Source: an uncultured Actinomycetes bacterium (GTDB taxonomy: Bacteria > Actinomycetota > Coriobacteriia > Coriobacteriales > Atopobiaceae). Taken from it: 42,184 nucleotides of DNA. The notes beneath the pieces were generated by a model, which searched no databases, was not told where the DNA came from, and was given only the letters and a program-made list of their open reading frames with translations. The stretch is from positions 1 to 42,184 of the forward strand of contig OMTG01000018.1 of the NCBI GenBank assembly GCA_900313905.1. Direction: 5' to 3'. Of this stretch, positions 15,910 through 23,731 are shown piece after piece. The translations under genes and the position numbers were made by a program. The first letter of the stretch is position 1. The number at the start of each line of letters is the position of its first letter.

Positions 15910-17844
15910 ATGGAGAGCAGCACGACGTGGGATGGGCGCATCGAGGCATTCCTGGCATGGGGAGGGATGCGCCGGGATATCAGCTGCCTTGCCGTCTCTG
16001 CGGCAGCCCTTGTGGCAAGCATGGTGGCAGATGGGAATCTCGCAATCGATCCTGCCTGGGCAGCGATCGTGCTCTGCGGCATCCCGATCATGCTGGAGGC
16101 AGCGGTGGCCCTCGTGACGGAGCACGACATCAAGGCGGACCTTCTGGTTTCTTTGGCGCTCATCGCATCGGTCGCCATCGGGGAGTACTTCGCTGCTGGC
16201 GAGGTCGCCCTCATCATGCAGCTCGGCGGCCTCCTCGAAGAGCTCACCGTCGCCCGTGCCCAGAAGGGCCTCTCCCAGCTGGTCGAGACCGTGCCTTCGC
16301 AGGCACGGGTGATTGTGGATGGCAGGGAGCTTATGGTGCCGGCCGAGAAGGTCTCGAAGGGCGAACGGGTGCGCGTGCTTCCGGGCGAGACCATCCCGGT
16401 CGATGGGAGCATCGTCTCCGGCACCACCTCGATCGACCAGTCCGTCATGACAGGAGAGTCGGTACCGGTCGACAAGGGCGTCGGCGACGCCGTGCTCTCA
16501 GGCACGCTGAACCAGTTCGGCGCCATCGATATCGTGGCGGAAGGCGTCGGAAGCGACCGCGCCATCGAGCACATGGCACGCCTCGTGGCATCTGCCGATG
16601 CCCAGAAAGCGCCTATCGTGCGCATGGCCGACCGCTGGGCGACCTGGATCGTCATCGGTGCGCTGAGCGCAGCGGCCCTCTCCTGGCTTGCTACCGGAGA
16701 GATCATCCGTGCGGTCACCGTGCTCGTCGTCTTCTGCCCCTACTCGCTCGTGCTTGCGACGCCCACTGCCGTCATGGCGGGAATCGGCAATGCCTCCCGG
16801 CATGGCTGCCTCGTGAAGGAGGGGGATGCCCTCGAGCGCCTGGCAGGCACCGGCTGCATCTGCTTCGACAAGACCGGGACCCTGACCTTCGGCAAGCCTG
16901 AGGTCGTCTCCGTCAAGGTGGCATCCAGCTGGCAGAAGAGGCTCTCGGAGGAGAAGCTTCTGGAACTGGTGGCCTCTGCCGAGAGCCTGAGCGAGCATCC
17001 GCTGGGACGTGCAATCGCCAAGAGCGCAGAGGGCATCTCTGCTCCAGAGGAGTTCGAGATGCTGCCAGGCCGGGGCATAAAGGCACGCATGGCTGGCCAC
17101 CGGCTCCTTGCTGGCAATGAGGAGCTGCTGGCAGGCGAAGGCGTAGGGCTCGGCGAGGAAGCATACGCGCTGATGGGAAGCTCGCAGGCCTCAGGCCAGA
17201 CGGTGGTGCTCGTCGCGCTCGATGGCAGCTGGGCGGGGCTTGTCGCTCTTGCAGATGAGCTGCGGCCTGATGTGGCGGCAGGCATACGTGCCCTTGAGGA
17301 TGAAGGGATGGTGCCGGTCCTTCTGACGGGCGATGCGGAGCCTGCCGCCAGAAGCGTCGCCACCCGTCTCGGTATCGCTGAGGTGGTGGCTGGATGCCTG
17401 CCAGAGGACAAGCTTGGCTGCATTGCAGGCTTCGAGGACAAGGGCCGGCACGTCACGATGATCGGCGATGGGATCAACGATGCGCCGGCCCTCCGGCGTG
17501 CCTCTGTCGGCATCGCTATGGGGGCCGCCGGCTCCGATATCGCAGTCGAGGCGGCAGACATCGCACTGGTGCATGATGCGCTTTCGGAGCTTCCATTCTT
17601 GGTCGCGCTTTCACGCCATATGATGCGTGTCATCAAGGAGAACCTGACATTCTCGATGGTCCTGAATTTCGTGGCAGTCGCGCTTGCAATGGCTGGCGTC
17701 ATGGGTCCTGTTGTGGGTGCGCTTGTGCACAACGCTGGCTTGGTCTTCGTGATCGTCCATTCCGCTTTCCTGCTGGGCTGGAGGGGAGCAGGCTATAAGA
17801 CGGAAGGCTTCTCCTCTTTGGCGGACGTGCCGTCCGCATGCTGA
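15910..17844 (+). CDS. P1B-type heavy-metal translocating ATPase with CPY motif
   Basis: A 644-residue P1B ATPase that would export a transition metal. Features in order: membrane helices from residue ~25; the actuator TGES at 181-184; the transmembrane metal motif FCPYSLVLATPTA with Cys276-Pro277-Tyr278; phosphorylated Asp320 in DKTGTLT; SEHPLG nucleotide-binding motif near 364; hinge GDGINDAP. There is no N-terminal metal-binding domain, so the protein is short. Usual motifs are CPC, CPH, SPC or CPS; CPY is atypical, so the metal is uncertain. ATG 15910 has a weak ribosome binding site; an in-frame TAA lies at 15889. The next in-frame ATG is 15967. Likely controlled by the divergent TetR gene. 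Confidence 0.93.
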   Translation: MESSTTWDGRIEAFLAWGGMRRDISCLAVSAAALVASMVADGNLAIDPAWAAIVLCGIPIMLEAAVALVTEHDIKADLLVSLALIASVAIGEYFAAGEVALIMQLGGLLEELTVARAQKGLSQLVETVPSQARVIVDGRELMVPAEKVSKGERVRVLPGETIPVDGSIVSGTTSIDQSVMTGESVPVDKGVGDAVLSGTLNQFGAIDIVAEGVGSDRAIEHMARLVASADAQKAPIVRMADRWATWIVIGALSAAALSWLATGEIIRAVTVLVVFCPYSLVLATPTAVMAGIGNASRHGCLVKEGDALERLAGTGCICFDKTGTLTFGKPEVVSVKVASSWQKRLSEEKLLELVASAESLSEHPLGRAIAKSAEGISAPEEFEMLPGRGIKARMAGHRLLAGNEELLAGEGVGLGEEAYALMGSSQASGQTVVLVALDGSWAGLVALADELRPDVAAGIRALEDEGMVPVLLTGDAEPAARSVATRLGIAEVVAGCLPEDKLGCIAGFEDKGRHVTMIGDGINDAPALRRASVGIAMGAAGSDIAVEAADIALVHDALSELPFLVALSRHMMRVIKENLTFSMVLNFVAVALAMAGVMGPVVGALVHNAGLVFVIVHSAFLLGWRGAGYKTEGFSSLADVPSAC

Positions 17845-17911
17845 TAGCAGGATGCGGAGGTCATCCCGAAGTGAAGCCGCTTCCTGCGGAAGGGAGAAGG
17901 GGAGCGGGTTC

Positions 17912-18064
17912 ATGTGCTTGGGAGGCTGTTTCCGTCCCATGAGGTGCTTGGAACAGGGGCACAGAGACTCTTTGCGAGGATCTAGGTGCTTGGATGAGAG
18001 CGAAGGTGCCCATCTGGAAACGTTTGTAAGATACAAAGTATTAAGATACAATCGATTAAGATAA
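17912..18064 (+). CDS. Possible 50-codon Cys/Arg-rich small ORF upstream of the ATPase_2 gene
   Basis: ATG 17912 is preceded by AGGGGAG seven bases upstream and the frame runs 50 codons to TAA at 18062-18064. It contains three CL-type units (MCLGG, MRCLEQ, SRCLDE) produced by GTGCTTGG repeated at 17914, 17944 and 17986. The 3' end runs through the AT-rich iterons, where it reads RYKVLRYNRLR. No family recognised; it could be a chance frame in a regulatory gap. The other content of 17845-18118 is the iteron block; there is no convincing terminator after the ATPase. Confidence 0.25.
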   Translation: MCLGGCFRPMRCLEQGHRDSLRGSRCLDESEGAHLETFVRYKVLRYNRLR

Positions 18065-18079
18065 TAGTTTGTATCTTAA
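18026..18079 (+). repeat. AT-rich iterons before the ATPase_2 gene
   Basis: TAAGATACAA occurs at 18027-18036 and 18042-18051, and a variant TAAGATAAT at 18057-18065, so units start every 15 bp. An exact inverted copy, TTGTATCTTAA, lies at 18069-18079 and pairs with TTAAGATACAA at 18041-18051. The block is strikingly AT-rich against its surroundings and ends about 40 bp before the start codon. It looks like a protein-binding array or operator. Confidence 0.7.
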
Positions 18080-18118
18080 AATGCATTCTTTGTGGTATCG
18101 AGAGAGGAGCGAGGGACC

Positions 18119-19549
18119 GTGGGCAGATTTGTCGGCAGGACCAGGGAACTTGCAGCGCTGAGGCAGCATTATGCTACAGGCCGGTTCGAGATGGTTGTTG
18201 TCTATGGGAGGCGACGCCTGGGAAAGACCATGCTGCTTACCGAATTCTCCAAAGGAAAGCGCTGCCTCTTCTTCACAGCCACCGAGAAGTCCGACACAAT
18301 CAATCTTGCGGAGTTTTCGAGGGCGGTTGCAGAGTTCTTTGCACTGCCGGGCATCACCTTCAGCTCCTGGATGGATGCGCTCCGTTTCGTGGCTGACCAT
18401 GCCAGAGATGGATCAGAACCGCTTCTCTTCATCTTTGATGAATTCCCTTATGCAGCGAAGGCGAACCCTTCGCTTCCCTCGATGCTGCAGCAGCTTATTG
18501 ACCGCAGGCTGGCTGATGCTGATATGACGCTCATCCTCTGCGGGAGCAATCAGGGTTTCATGGAAAGCGAGGTGCTGGGGGAGTCTAGCCCGCTCTATGG
18601 GCGTCGTACGGCGCAGATCGAGCTCCATCCCTTTGACTGCTTCGATGCCCACCTCATGCTTCCCTCAGCCGATGCGGAACAGGCAGTCACCTTCTATGCG
18701 ACCTTCGGGGGTACTCCGTACTATCTGGCGCAGATTCGGCCAGACGAAAGCTACGCCGAAAATGTGGCGCGGCTCTTCTTCGATCCATCGGGCCTGCTCT
18801 ATGCAGAGCCGCAGATGCTCATGCGCCAGGAGCTCATGGAGCCTGCGCTCTATATGTCCGTGCTTGATGCGATTGCATCAGGGGCAACGAAGCCGCAGGC
18901 GATTTCCGAGCGGTCGGGCGTGGCGAGGCAGTCTGTCGGCAGATATCTCAAGACGCTGGAATCGCTCATGCTCATCGAACGCAGGGTTCCTTTTGGAGAA
19001 AGTCTGGCACATTCCAGAAAGGGCATCTACCGTATCAAGGATCCATTCTTCGCGTTCTGGTATCGCTTCGTGAGCCCATATATCGCTGCGATTGAGACAG
19101 GCTCGGGCAGGGCTGCTGCAGGACAGCTTGTCGGAAGCCAGGCATTCGACACCTATGTCGGGGATCGATTCGAAGACGTGGCAATGCAGTGGGTGCAGCG
19201 CATGGGAGCAAGAGGGGAGCTTGGCTTCGCACCGGCAGTGTACGGCAAATGGTGGGGCACCGACCCCATCGTCCATGAGCAGGCCGATATCGATATTGTC
19301 GCAGCTGACGCGGAAAAGAGGCATCTCCTGCTCGGCGAATGCAAGTGGCGTGGCAGCTTCGACGAGACCCAGGCACTGCGCACGATTGAAAGGCGCAGCA
19401 CCATCATCGCAGGAGATGCCCAGAAGCGCTATGCGCTGTTCACGAAGAGGAGCGTGAGCGCAGCTACGGCAAAGAAAGCGGAGTCCCGCATGGACCTTCT
19501 CCTCGTGGACGCGGAGCAGATGTTCGCTGGCGAGTGCCACAGCGCGTGA
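18119..19549 (+). CDS. ATPase_2/DUF234 family AAA-type ATPase
   Basis: A 476-residue protein of the archaeal/bacterial ATPase_2 family. Walker A is YGRRRLGKTML near residues 31-41; Walker B is LLFIFDEFPYA near 103-113; a CGSNQGFM sensor-like segment follows. The middle has a winged-helix-like stretch (KPQAISERSGVARQSVGRYL). The C-terminus is a DUF234-like, nuclease-fold-like region with ADIDIVAAD and LLGECKW, a pattern recalling the D-(D/E)xK motif. Role in the cell is not established for this family; defence or DNA maintenance has been suggested for relatives. GTG 18119 is chosen (AGGAG 10 bases upstream, MGRFVGRTREL matches the family N-terminus); GTG 18092 is the alternative. Codon use is less GC-biased than its neighbours, which fits horizontal acquisition. 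Confidence 0.88.
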   Translation: MGRFVGRTRELAALRQHYATGRFEMVVVYGRRRLGKTMLLTEFSKGKRCLFFTATEKSDTINLAEFSRAVAEFFALPGITFSSWMDALRFVADHARDGSEPLLFIFDEFPYAAKANPSLPSMLQQLIDRRLADADMTLILCGSNQGFMESEVLGESSPLYGRRTAQIELHPFDCFDAHLMLPSADAEQAVTFYATFGGTPYYLAQIRPDESYAENVARLFFDPSGLLYAEPQMLMRQELMEPALYMSVLDAIASGATKPQAISERSGVARQSVGRYLKTLESLMLIERRVPFGESLAHSRKGIYRIKDPFFAFWYRFVSPYIAAIETGSGRAAAGQLVGSQAFDTYVGDRFEDVAMQWVQRMGARGELGFAPAVYGKWWGTDPIVHEQADIDIVAADAEKRHLLLGECKWRGSFDETQALRTIERRSTIIAGDAQKRYALFTKRSVSAATAKKAESRMDLLLVDAEQMFAGECHSA

Positions 19550-19583
19550 CAGCAAGAGGGCATCAGGTTTCTGGCGCGGCATC

Positions 19584-19624
19584 GGCTGGGGCGCACTTCC
19601 CTCTGGGGAGGTGCGCCTCTTTTC
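19584..19624 (+). terminator. Terminator after the ATPase_2 gene (copy 2 of a repeated hairpin)
   Basis: GGGGCGCACTTCCC pairs with GGGGAGGTGCGCCTC over about 14 bp with two G-U pairs, followed by TTTTC. Near-duplicate of the element at 15105-15147. Confidence 0.8.
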
Positions 19625-19675
19625 ATAGGGATAGATCCGGAGAGACGGATGCTCTGTTTAGACTAAATAAAAATA

Positions 19676-19726
19676 ATTCTCAATAGATATTGACTAACGA
19701 GAATAGTTATTGATAATGAATATCAG
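19676..19726 (+). promoter_or_regulatory. ahpC promoter with Fur/PerR-like AT-rich dyads
   Basis: TTGACT (19690-19695) and GATAAT (19712-19717) are 16 bp apart, a strong sigma-70 type promoter. They overlap AT-rich dyads: ATTCTC (19676-19681 region) against GAGAAT (19700-19704 region), and TATTGATAATGAATATCA around the -10. The latter resembles Fur-superfamily (Fur/PerR) boxes, which fits peroxide or iron control of ahpC. The regulator itself is not in the window. Confidence 0.6.
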
Positions 19727-19774
19727 TTCGAAACGAAAGACGCAGCGCAGCTGCACAACGAAAGGAGATGGGGC

Positions 19775-20338
19775 ATGTCTCTCATCAACAAGGAAATCTC
19801 CGACTTCAGCGTCCAGGCGTATCAGGCAGGGGAGTTCAAGACCGTCACCAAGCAGGACGTTCTTGGCAAGTGGGCCCTGTTCTTCTTCTATCCGGCAGAC
19901 TTCACCTTCGTCTGCCCGACCGAGCTCGAGGAGCTCGCAGAGAACTATGCAGACTTCCAGAAGGAAGGGTGCGAGGTCTACTCCGTGTCCTGCGACACCC
20001 ACTTCGTCCACAAGGCATGGCACGACGAGTCCGAGCGCATCAGCAAGGTCACCTACCCGATGCTCGCAGATCCCGCCCATGTGCTTGCCCGCGACTTCGA
20101 GGTCCTGATCGAGGGCGACGGCCTCGCCGAGCGTGGCGCCTTCATCGTGGATCCGGATGGCAAGATCCAGGTCTACGAGGTGACGGCTGGCGGCATCGGC
20201 CGCAATGCGAAGGAGCTCCTGCGCCTTGTGCAGGCAGCGAAGTTCGTCCGCGAGCACGGCGACCAGGTCTGCCCTGCGAAATGGCAGCCAGGCGCCGAGA
20301 CCCTGAAGCCGTCCCTCGATCTGGTGGGCCAGCTGTAG
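19775..20338 (+). CDS. ahpC: Alkyl hydroperoxide reductase subunit C (typical 2-Cys peroxiredoxin)
   Basis: A 187-residue cytoplasmic peroxiredoxin that reduces hydrogen peroxide and organic or peroxynitrite peroxides. The peroxidatic Cys47 lies in FYPADFTFVCPTELEE and the resolving Cys166 in GDQVCPAKW, both at the usual places; the length is standard for AhpC. ATG 19775 follows AAAGGAG at 19761-19767. It is first in a two-gene unit with the AhpF-like reductase, which would re-reduce its disulfide with NAD(P)H; the two are separated by a terminator-like hairpin that should give more AhpC than AhpF. Confidence 0.98.
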   Translation: MSLINKEISDFSVQAYQAGEFKTVTKQDVLGKWALFFFYPADFTFVCPTELEELAENYADFQKEGCEVYSVSCDTHFVHKAWHDESERISKVTYPMLADPAHVLARDFEVLIEGDGLAERGAFIVDPDGKIQVYEVTAGGIGRNAKELLRLVQAAKFVREHGDQVCPAKWQPGAETLKPSLDLVGQL

Positions 20339-20353
20339 GAGAGAACGATCCGG

Positions 20354-20382
20354 AAGGGCCAGCAGTCGCTGGCCCTTCTTTG
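20354..20382 (+). terminator. Attenuating terminator between ahpC and the AhpF-like gene
   Basis: AAGGGCCAGC (20354-20363) and GCTGGCCCTT (20368-20377) form a perfect 10-bp stem with loop AGTC, followed by CTTTG. It likely ends most ahpC transcripts. Confidence 0.75.
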
Positions 20383-20415
20383 AGGCACGAAATATGGATG
20401 CGAAGGAGGCATGCC

Positions 20416-22062
20416 ATGGGAACAGAGGAGATCTATGATGCGGTGATCGTCGGTGGCGGCCCTGCAGGATTGACGGCAGCGCTCTATCTGGCACGCGCCC
20501 GCTATAGGGTGCTGGTCGTCGAGCGCGAGCACTTCGGAGGGCAGATCACGATCACATCCGAAGTGGTGAACTATCCGGGCGTGCTCTCGGCATCCGGCAC
20601 GAGCCTGACCGATACGATGCGCCGGCAGGCAGAGACCTTCGGAGCAGAGATGCTGCTCGCTGAAGTGCTCGATATCGACCTCTCCGGCGACGTGAAGAAG
20701 GTCCGCACGAGCAAGGGCACGATATCGGCTCTGGCTGTGCTCCTGGCGACGGGTGCCGCACCACGCCGTGCCGGCTTTGCGGGCGAAGAGGAGTTCCGAG
20801 GCCACGGTGTCGCCTACTGCGTGACCTGCGACGGCGAGTTCTTCTCGGGACGCGAGGTCTATGTGGTCGGTGGCGGATTCGCAGCGGCAGAGGAGGCGGT
20901 CTTCCTCACCCGCTATGCCTCGCATGTCACCGTGCTGGTTCGTGGGGATGACTTCAGCTGCGCGAAGGCGACAGCGGATGCCACGCGTGCCGATCCCAGC
21001 ATCACCGTTATCACCGGATCGGAGCTCGTCTCGGTCGAAGGCGATTCCGTCGTGCGTGGCCTCACCTGGAAGGAGCGGGCGACCGATGAGATCCACAAGG
21101 TCGCATCTCAAGACGGCGGACCCATCGGCGTCTTCGTGTTCGTCGGCTACGCTCCGGCGACAGGGTTGGTGCAGGACCTCTGCGAGCTCGATTCCCAGGG
21201 CTATGTGATCACGGATGAGCACCAGATGACAACAGCTGATGGCCTCTTTGCAGCAGGCGATGTCTGCCAGAAGCGCCTGCGCCAGGTCGCGACGGCGGTG
21301 GGGGAGGGTGCTGCCACGGCGACCGAGATGGAGCGCTATCTCAAGGCAGCCCAGGAACGCACGGGAATCCATCCCATGCAGCCAGCAAGCCGGGTGAAGA
21401 CACCTGCTGCCAGCCAGAAGCCGGAAGCTGCTGCCCCACAGCCGCAAGGGCCCTTCGACGATGCGATGCGCGCACAGCTCCAGACGGTCTTCTCCCGCAT
21501 GGCTTCCCCGCTCGTCCTCGAGCTCCATCTCGATGGGGGAGACGTCTCGCAGGAGCTCCGTGGCTATATGGAAGCCCTGGCTGCAGAGACCGACAAGCTC
21601 ACGGTCGAGATTTCAGATACGTCGGCAGACGATCCGGCCATGCTTCCGTACGTCTCAGTCGTTAAGGACGGCAAGCCCTGCGGCATCGCCTTCCACGGCG
21701 TGCCGGGCGGCCATGAGTTCACCTCATTCGTCCTCGGGCTCTACAATGCCGCGGGCCCAGGTCAGCCCATCGCAGAGAGCGACAGGGAGGCCATCGGGAA
21801 GATCGGGCGTCCCGTCAGCCTCAAGGTCCTGGTCGGCCTCTCCTGCACGATGTGCCCGGAGGTCGTCGTGGCCACGCAGCGCATCGCTGCCGGCAACAAG
21901 CAGGTCACGGCCGATGTCTTCAATGTGAACCGCTTCCCGGAGCTCAGGCAGGCCTACGACGTTATGTCCGTCCCCTGCCTTGTAATCGACGACGGAGGCA
22001 AGGAGCAGGTCACCTTCGGCAAGAAGGACCTCTCGCATATCCTTGAGCTCATCGGAGCATGA
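20416..22062 (+). CDS. AhpF-like disulfide reductase with permuted domains (TrxR core, then AhpF N-terminal-type domain)
   Basis: A 548-residue flavoprotein that probably passes electrons from NAD(P)H to AhpC. Residues 1-315 are a thioredoxin-reductase core: FAD motif GGGPAGLTAAL (13-23), redox pair Cys135/Cys138 in YCVTCDG, NAD(P) motif VGGGFAAAEEA (151-161), FAD motif AAGDVC (279-284). A Pro/Ala/Gln-rich linker (318-348) leads to a tandem thioredoxin-fold region (350-548) with CTMCPEVV (Cys477/Cys480) and VPCLVIDD. In E. coli AhpF this redox domain is at the N-terminus, so the order here is swapped. ATG 20416 has GAAGGAGG six bases upstream; the in-frame ATG 20398 contains that site and is unlikely. 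Confidence 0.93.
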   Translation: MGTEEIYDAVIVGGGPAGLTAALYLARARYRVLVVEREHFGGQITITSEVVNYPGVLSASGTSLTDTMRRQAETFGAEMLLAEVLDIDLSGDVKKVRTSKGTISALAVLLATGAAPRRAGFAGEEEFRGHGVAYCVTCDGEFFSGREVYVVGGGFAAAEEAVFLTRYASHVTVLVRGDDFSCAKATADATRADPSITVITGSELVSVEGDSVVRGLTWKERATDEIHKVASQDGGPIGVFVFVGYAPATGLVQDLCELDSQGYVITDEHQMTTADGLFAAGDVCQKRLRQVATAVGEGAATATEMERYLKAAQERTGIHPMQPASRVKTPAASQKPEAAAPQPQGPFDDAMRAQLQTVFSRMASPLVLELHLDGGDVSQELRGYMEALAAETDKLTVEISDTSADDPAMLPYVSVVKDGKPCGIAFHGVPGGHEFTSFVLGLYNAAGPGQPIAESDREAIGKIGRPVSLKVLVGLSCTMCPEVVVATQRIAAGNKQVTADVFNVNRFPELRQAYDVMSVPCLVIDDGGKEQVTFGKKDLSHILELIGA

Positions 22063-22088
22063 GGACAGAAGAGCATAGAGTTGCAGCT

Positions 22089-22118
22089 GAGGGAGGGCGT
22101 AAGCCCTCCCTCTCTTTG
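22089..22118 (+). terminator. Terminator of the ahpC-ahpF unit
   Basis: GAGGGAGGGC (22089-22098) and GCCCTCCCTC (22103-22112) form a perfect 10-bp stem with loop GTAA, followed by TCTTTG. Confidence 0.85.
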
Positions 22119-22202
22119 CGTCAGGCTTTCAGAGACAATGAAAATGCCGCGGTCTCTGCATGAGCCCGGGGCTTCAAAAAAGCTCTTGCTATGACAGGCA
22201 CA

Positions 22203-22529
22203 TCAGAAGGTGCAGCCGCCACCGATGGTGCAGTGGGCGCCTTCGGGCATCTCAGGGGCGCTGTCTTCGGCAGGCTCTGCAGCCTCGCCTTCCACGACAT
22301 GCTCCTTCAGGTAATCAATGATGTCGCCGGACTCGTAGAGGGCTTTGCCGTCAATGAAGAGGCAGGGGACCTGACGCTTGCCGCCGACCTCGATCAGGTG
22401 CTCACGGTCCTCATCGGACTCGTCGATGTTGTGGAGCGGCAGGGTGATATCGTTCTCCTCCATGAAGGAGAGGACCTTGTGGCAGAAGGGGCAGGAGTTC
22501 TTGATGTAAAGCTCGAGATTCTGGGACAT
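22203..22529 (-). CDS. Glutaredoxin-family protein
   Basis: A 108-residue small thiol oxidoreductase. A thioredoxin fold begins at once: LELYIKNSCPFCHKVLSFME, with the dithiol active site Cys13-Pro-Phe-Cys16; the cis-Pro loop is RQVPCLFIDG; ESGDIIDYL is the glutathione-type C-terminal helix signature. Residues ~80-108 form an acidic tail ending in CTIGGGCTF, with two extra cysteines. It converges on the ahpC/ahpF unit and diverges from the flavodoxin gene. As actinobacteria of this type generally lack glutathione, the thiol partner is uncertain. An ATG at 22529 with GAGG eight bases upstream supports the start. Confidence 0.92.
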   Translation of the reverse strand: MSQNLELYIKNSCPFCHKVLSFMEENDITLPLHNIDESDEDREHLIEVGGKRQVPCLFIDGKALYESGDIIDYLKEHVVEGEAAEPAEDSAPEMPEGAHCTIGGGCTF

Positions 22530-22682
22530 GGGTCAAACCTCGTTTCCTTGTTGTGGTCACTGTTCTCTCTATTCCCGTCTGCAGCAAATGCTACACAGCT
22601 GGTTCCATATTTCCAGCAGTTGTGGAGAAAATACATTGTGTGCAATATAAAACCGGGATTCCGGCATCGCCCATAACGGAGG

Positions 22683-22699
22683 GGGGTACGGTATACCCC
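22683..22699. promoter_or_regulatory. GGGGTA-N5-TACCCC dyad before the flavodoxin gene
   Basis: GGGGTA (22683-22688) and TACCCC (22694-22699) are perfect inverted arms around CGGTA, inside a longer G-tract. The shape is like CsoR/RcnR-family operators (G/C tracts joined by TA steps), although no such regulator is in the window. It lies about 36 bp before the flavodoxin start, in the gap shared with glutaredoxin. Confidence 0.35.
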
Positions 22700-22734
22700 G
22701 TCAAAGAGATGTCCATCCGTTAGGAGCTTTCCTC

Positions 22735-23130
22735 ATGAAGAGCGCAGTGCGTTATTACTCCCGTTCCGGCAATACCCGCCTGGTCGCCGATGCTATCGCA
22801 GAGGAGCTCGGCGTCCCTGCCGTCTCGGTCGATGCGGCAGATGCAGGCCTCGAGGAGGATGTCGATGTGCTCTTTGCCGGCGGTGCCCTCTATGCCTATG
22901 GCCTCGACAAGCATCTGAGCTCCTGGTTCCGCAGCCTCGATGCCTCGAAGGTGAAGAAGGCCGTGCTTTTCTCGACGACCTGGCTCTCGAAGCACTCCTT
23001 CGACCTGATGCGAAAGGAGCTCGAGGCGAAGGGCATTCCGGTGGCCGCAGAGACCTTCTATGTGAAGAACAAGGCGGATGCCGCACAGCTCGCAGAGGCG
23101 AAATCCTTTGCTGCAAAGATGATGCAATAG
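22735..23130 (+). CDS. Flavodoxin-like FMN protein
   Basis: A 131-residue flavodoxin-fold protein, probably an electron carrier or small NAD(P)H-quinone-type flavoprotein. The phosphate-binding loop YYSRSGNTRLVADAIAEEL is at residues 7-25; the second loop FAGGALYAYGLDKHLSSW follows near 47-64. The start has a GGAG site about 9 bases upstream (TTAGGAGC). It has no signal peptide or membrane segment. The next gene is separated by a strong terminator. Confidence 0.9.
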   Translation: MKSAVRYYSRSGNTRLVADAIAEELGVPAVSVDAADAGLEEDVDVLFAGGALYAYGLDKHLSSWFRSLDASKVKKAVLFSTTWLSKHSFDLMRKELEAKGIPVAAETFYVKNKADAAQLAEAKSFAAKMMQ

Positions 23131-23177
23131 AGGGGCAACATACAAGCGCTACCATTGCGGCACACCAGCAGATGATG

Positions 23178-23208
23178 CAGGAGGCAGCAGGCGCTGCCTC
23201 CTGTTTTG
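23178..23208 (+). terminator. Terminator after the flavodoxin gene
   Basis: CAGGAGGCAGC (23178-23188) and GCTGCCTCCTG (23193-23203) form a perfect 11-bp stem with loop AGGC, followed by TTTTG. Confidence 0.88.
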
Positions 23209-23227
23209 CGTGTCAGGAGGCCCGCCT

Positions 23228-23731
23228 ATGGGAACCATTCGTCCTGCGACCATGGAAGATCTCGACCGTGCGATGGAGGTCTATGCTCTCGCCCAGCAGT
23301 TCATGGTGAAGACAGGGAATCCGAACCAGTGGCAGCCAGGCTTTCCGTACCGGAGCATGATCGAGCATGATATCGAGGAAGGCCATATGATGCTCTGGGT
23401 CGACGGAGAGGACGTGGCACAGGGCTGCTTCGCTTTCCTGCCGGGACCGGAGCATGACTACGACGAGATCTTCGAAGGGGCCTGGCCCGACGATGAACCC
23501 TACGATGTGGTGCATCGCGTTGCGACAGCCCAGCAGCACCGAGGCATTGGCGGCGCGATGATGGACTGGGCGCTTGCCCGGGCTGCTGCGGAGGGAAAGC
23601 CGCTCCGCATCGATACGCATCGCGACAACAAGCCGATGCAGAGCCTGATATTGAGCCGGGGCTTCAGCTACTGCGGCATCGTCCATATTCACCGCAATGG
23701 GGAGGAGCGTCTGGCCTACGCCCACGCCTGA
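23228..23731 (+). CDS. GNAT-family N-acetyltransferase
   Basis: A 167-residue GCN5-related acetyltransferase. The acetyl-CoA motif is VVHRVATAQQHRGIGGAMMDWAL, near residues 95-117, with the Q/R-x-x-G-x-G/A loop QHRGIGG; the C-terminal part includes SLILSRGFSYCGIVHI. ATG 23228 has AGGAGG eight bases upstream at 23215-23220; the farther GTG at 23210 would include that site. Substrate is unknown. The gene begins directly after the flavodoxin terminator and may rely on read-through or a promoter overlapping it. Confidence 0.93.
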   Translation: MGTIRPATMEDLDRAMEVYALAQQFMVKTGNPNQWQPGFPYRSMIEHDIEEGHMMLWVDGEDVAQGCFAFLPGPEHDYDEIFEGAWPDDEPYDVVHRVATAQQHRGIGGAMMDWALARAAAEGKPLRIDTHRDNKPMQSLILSRGFSYCGIVHIHRNGEERLAYAHA

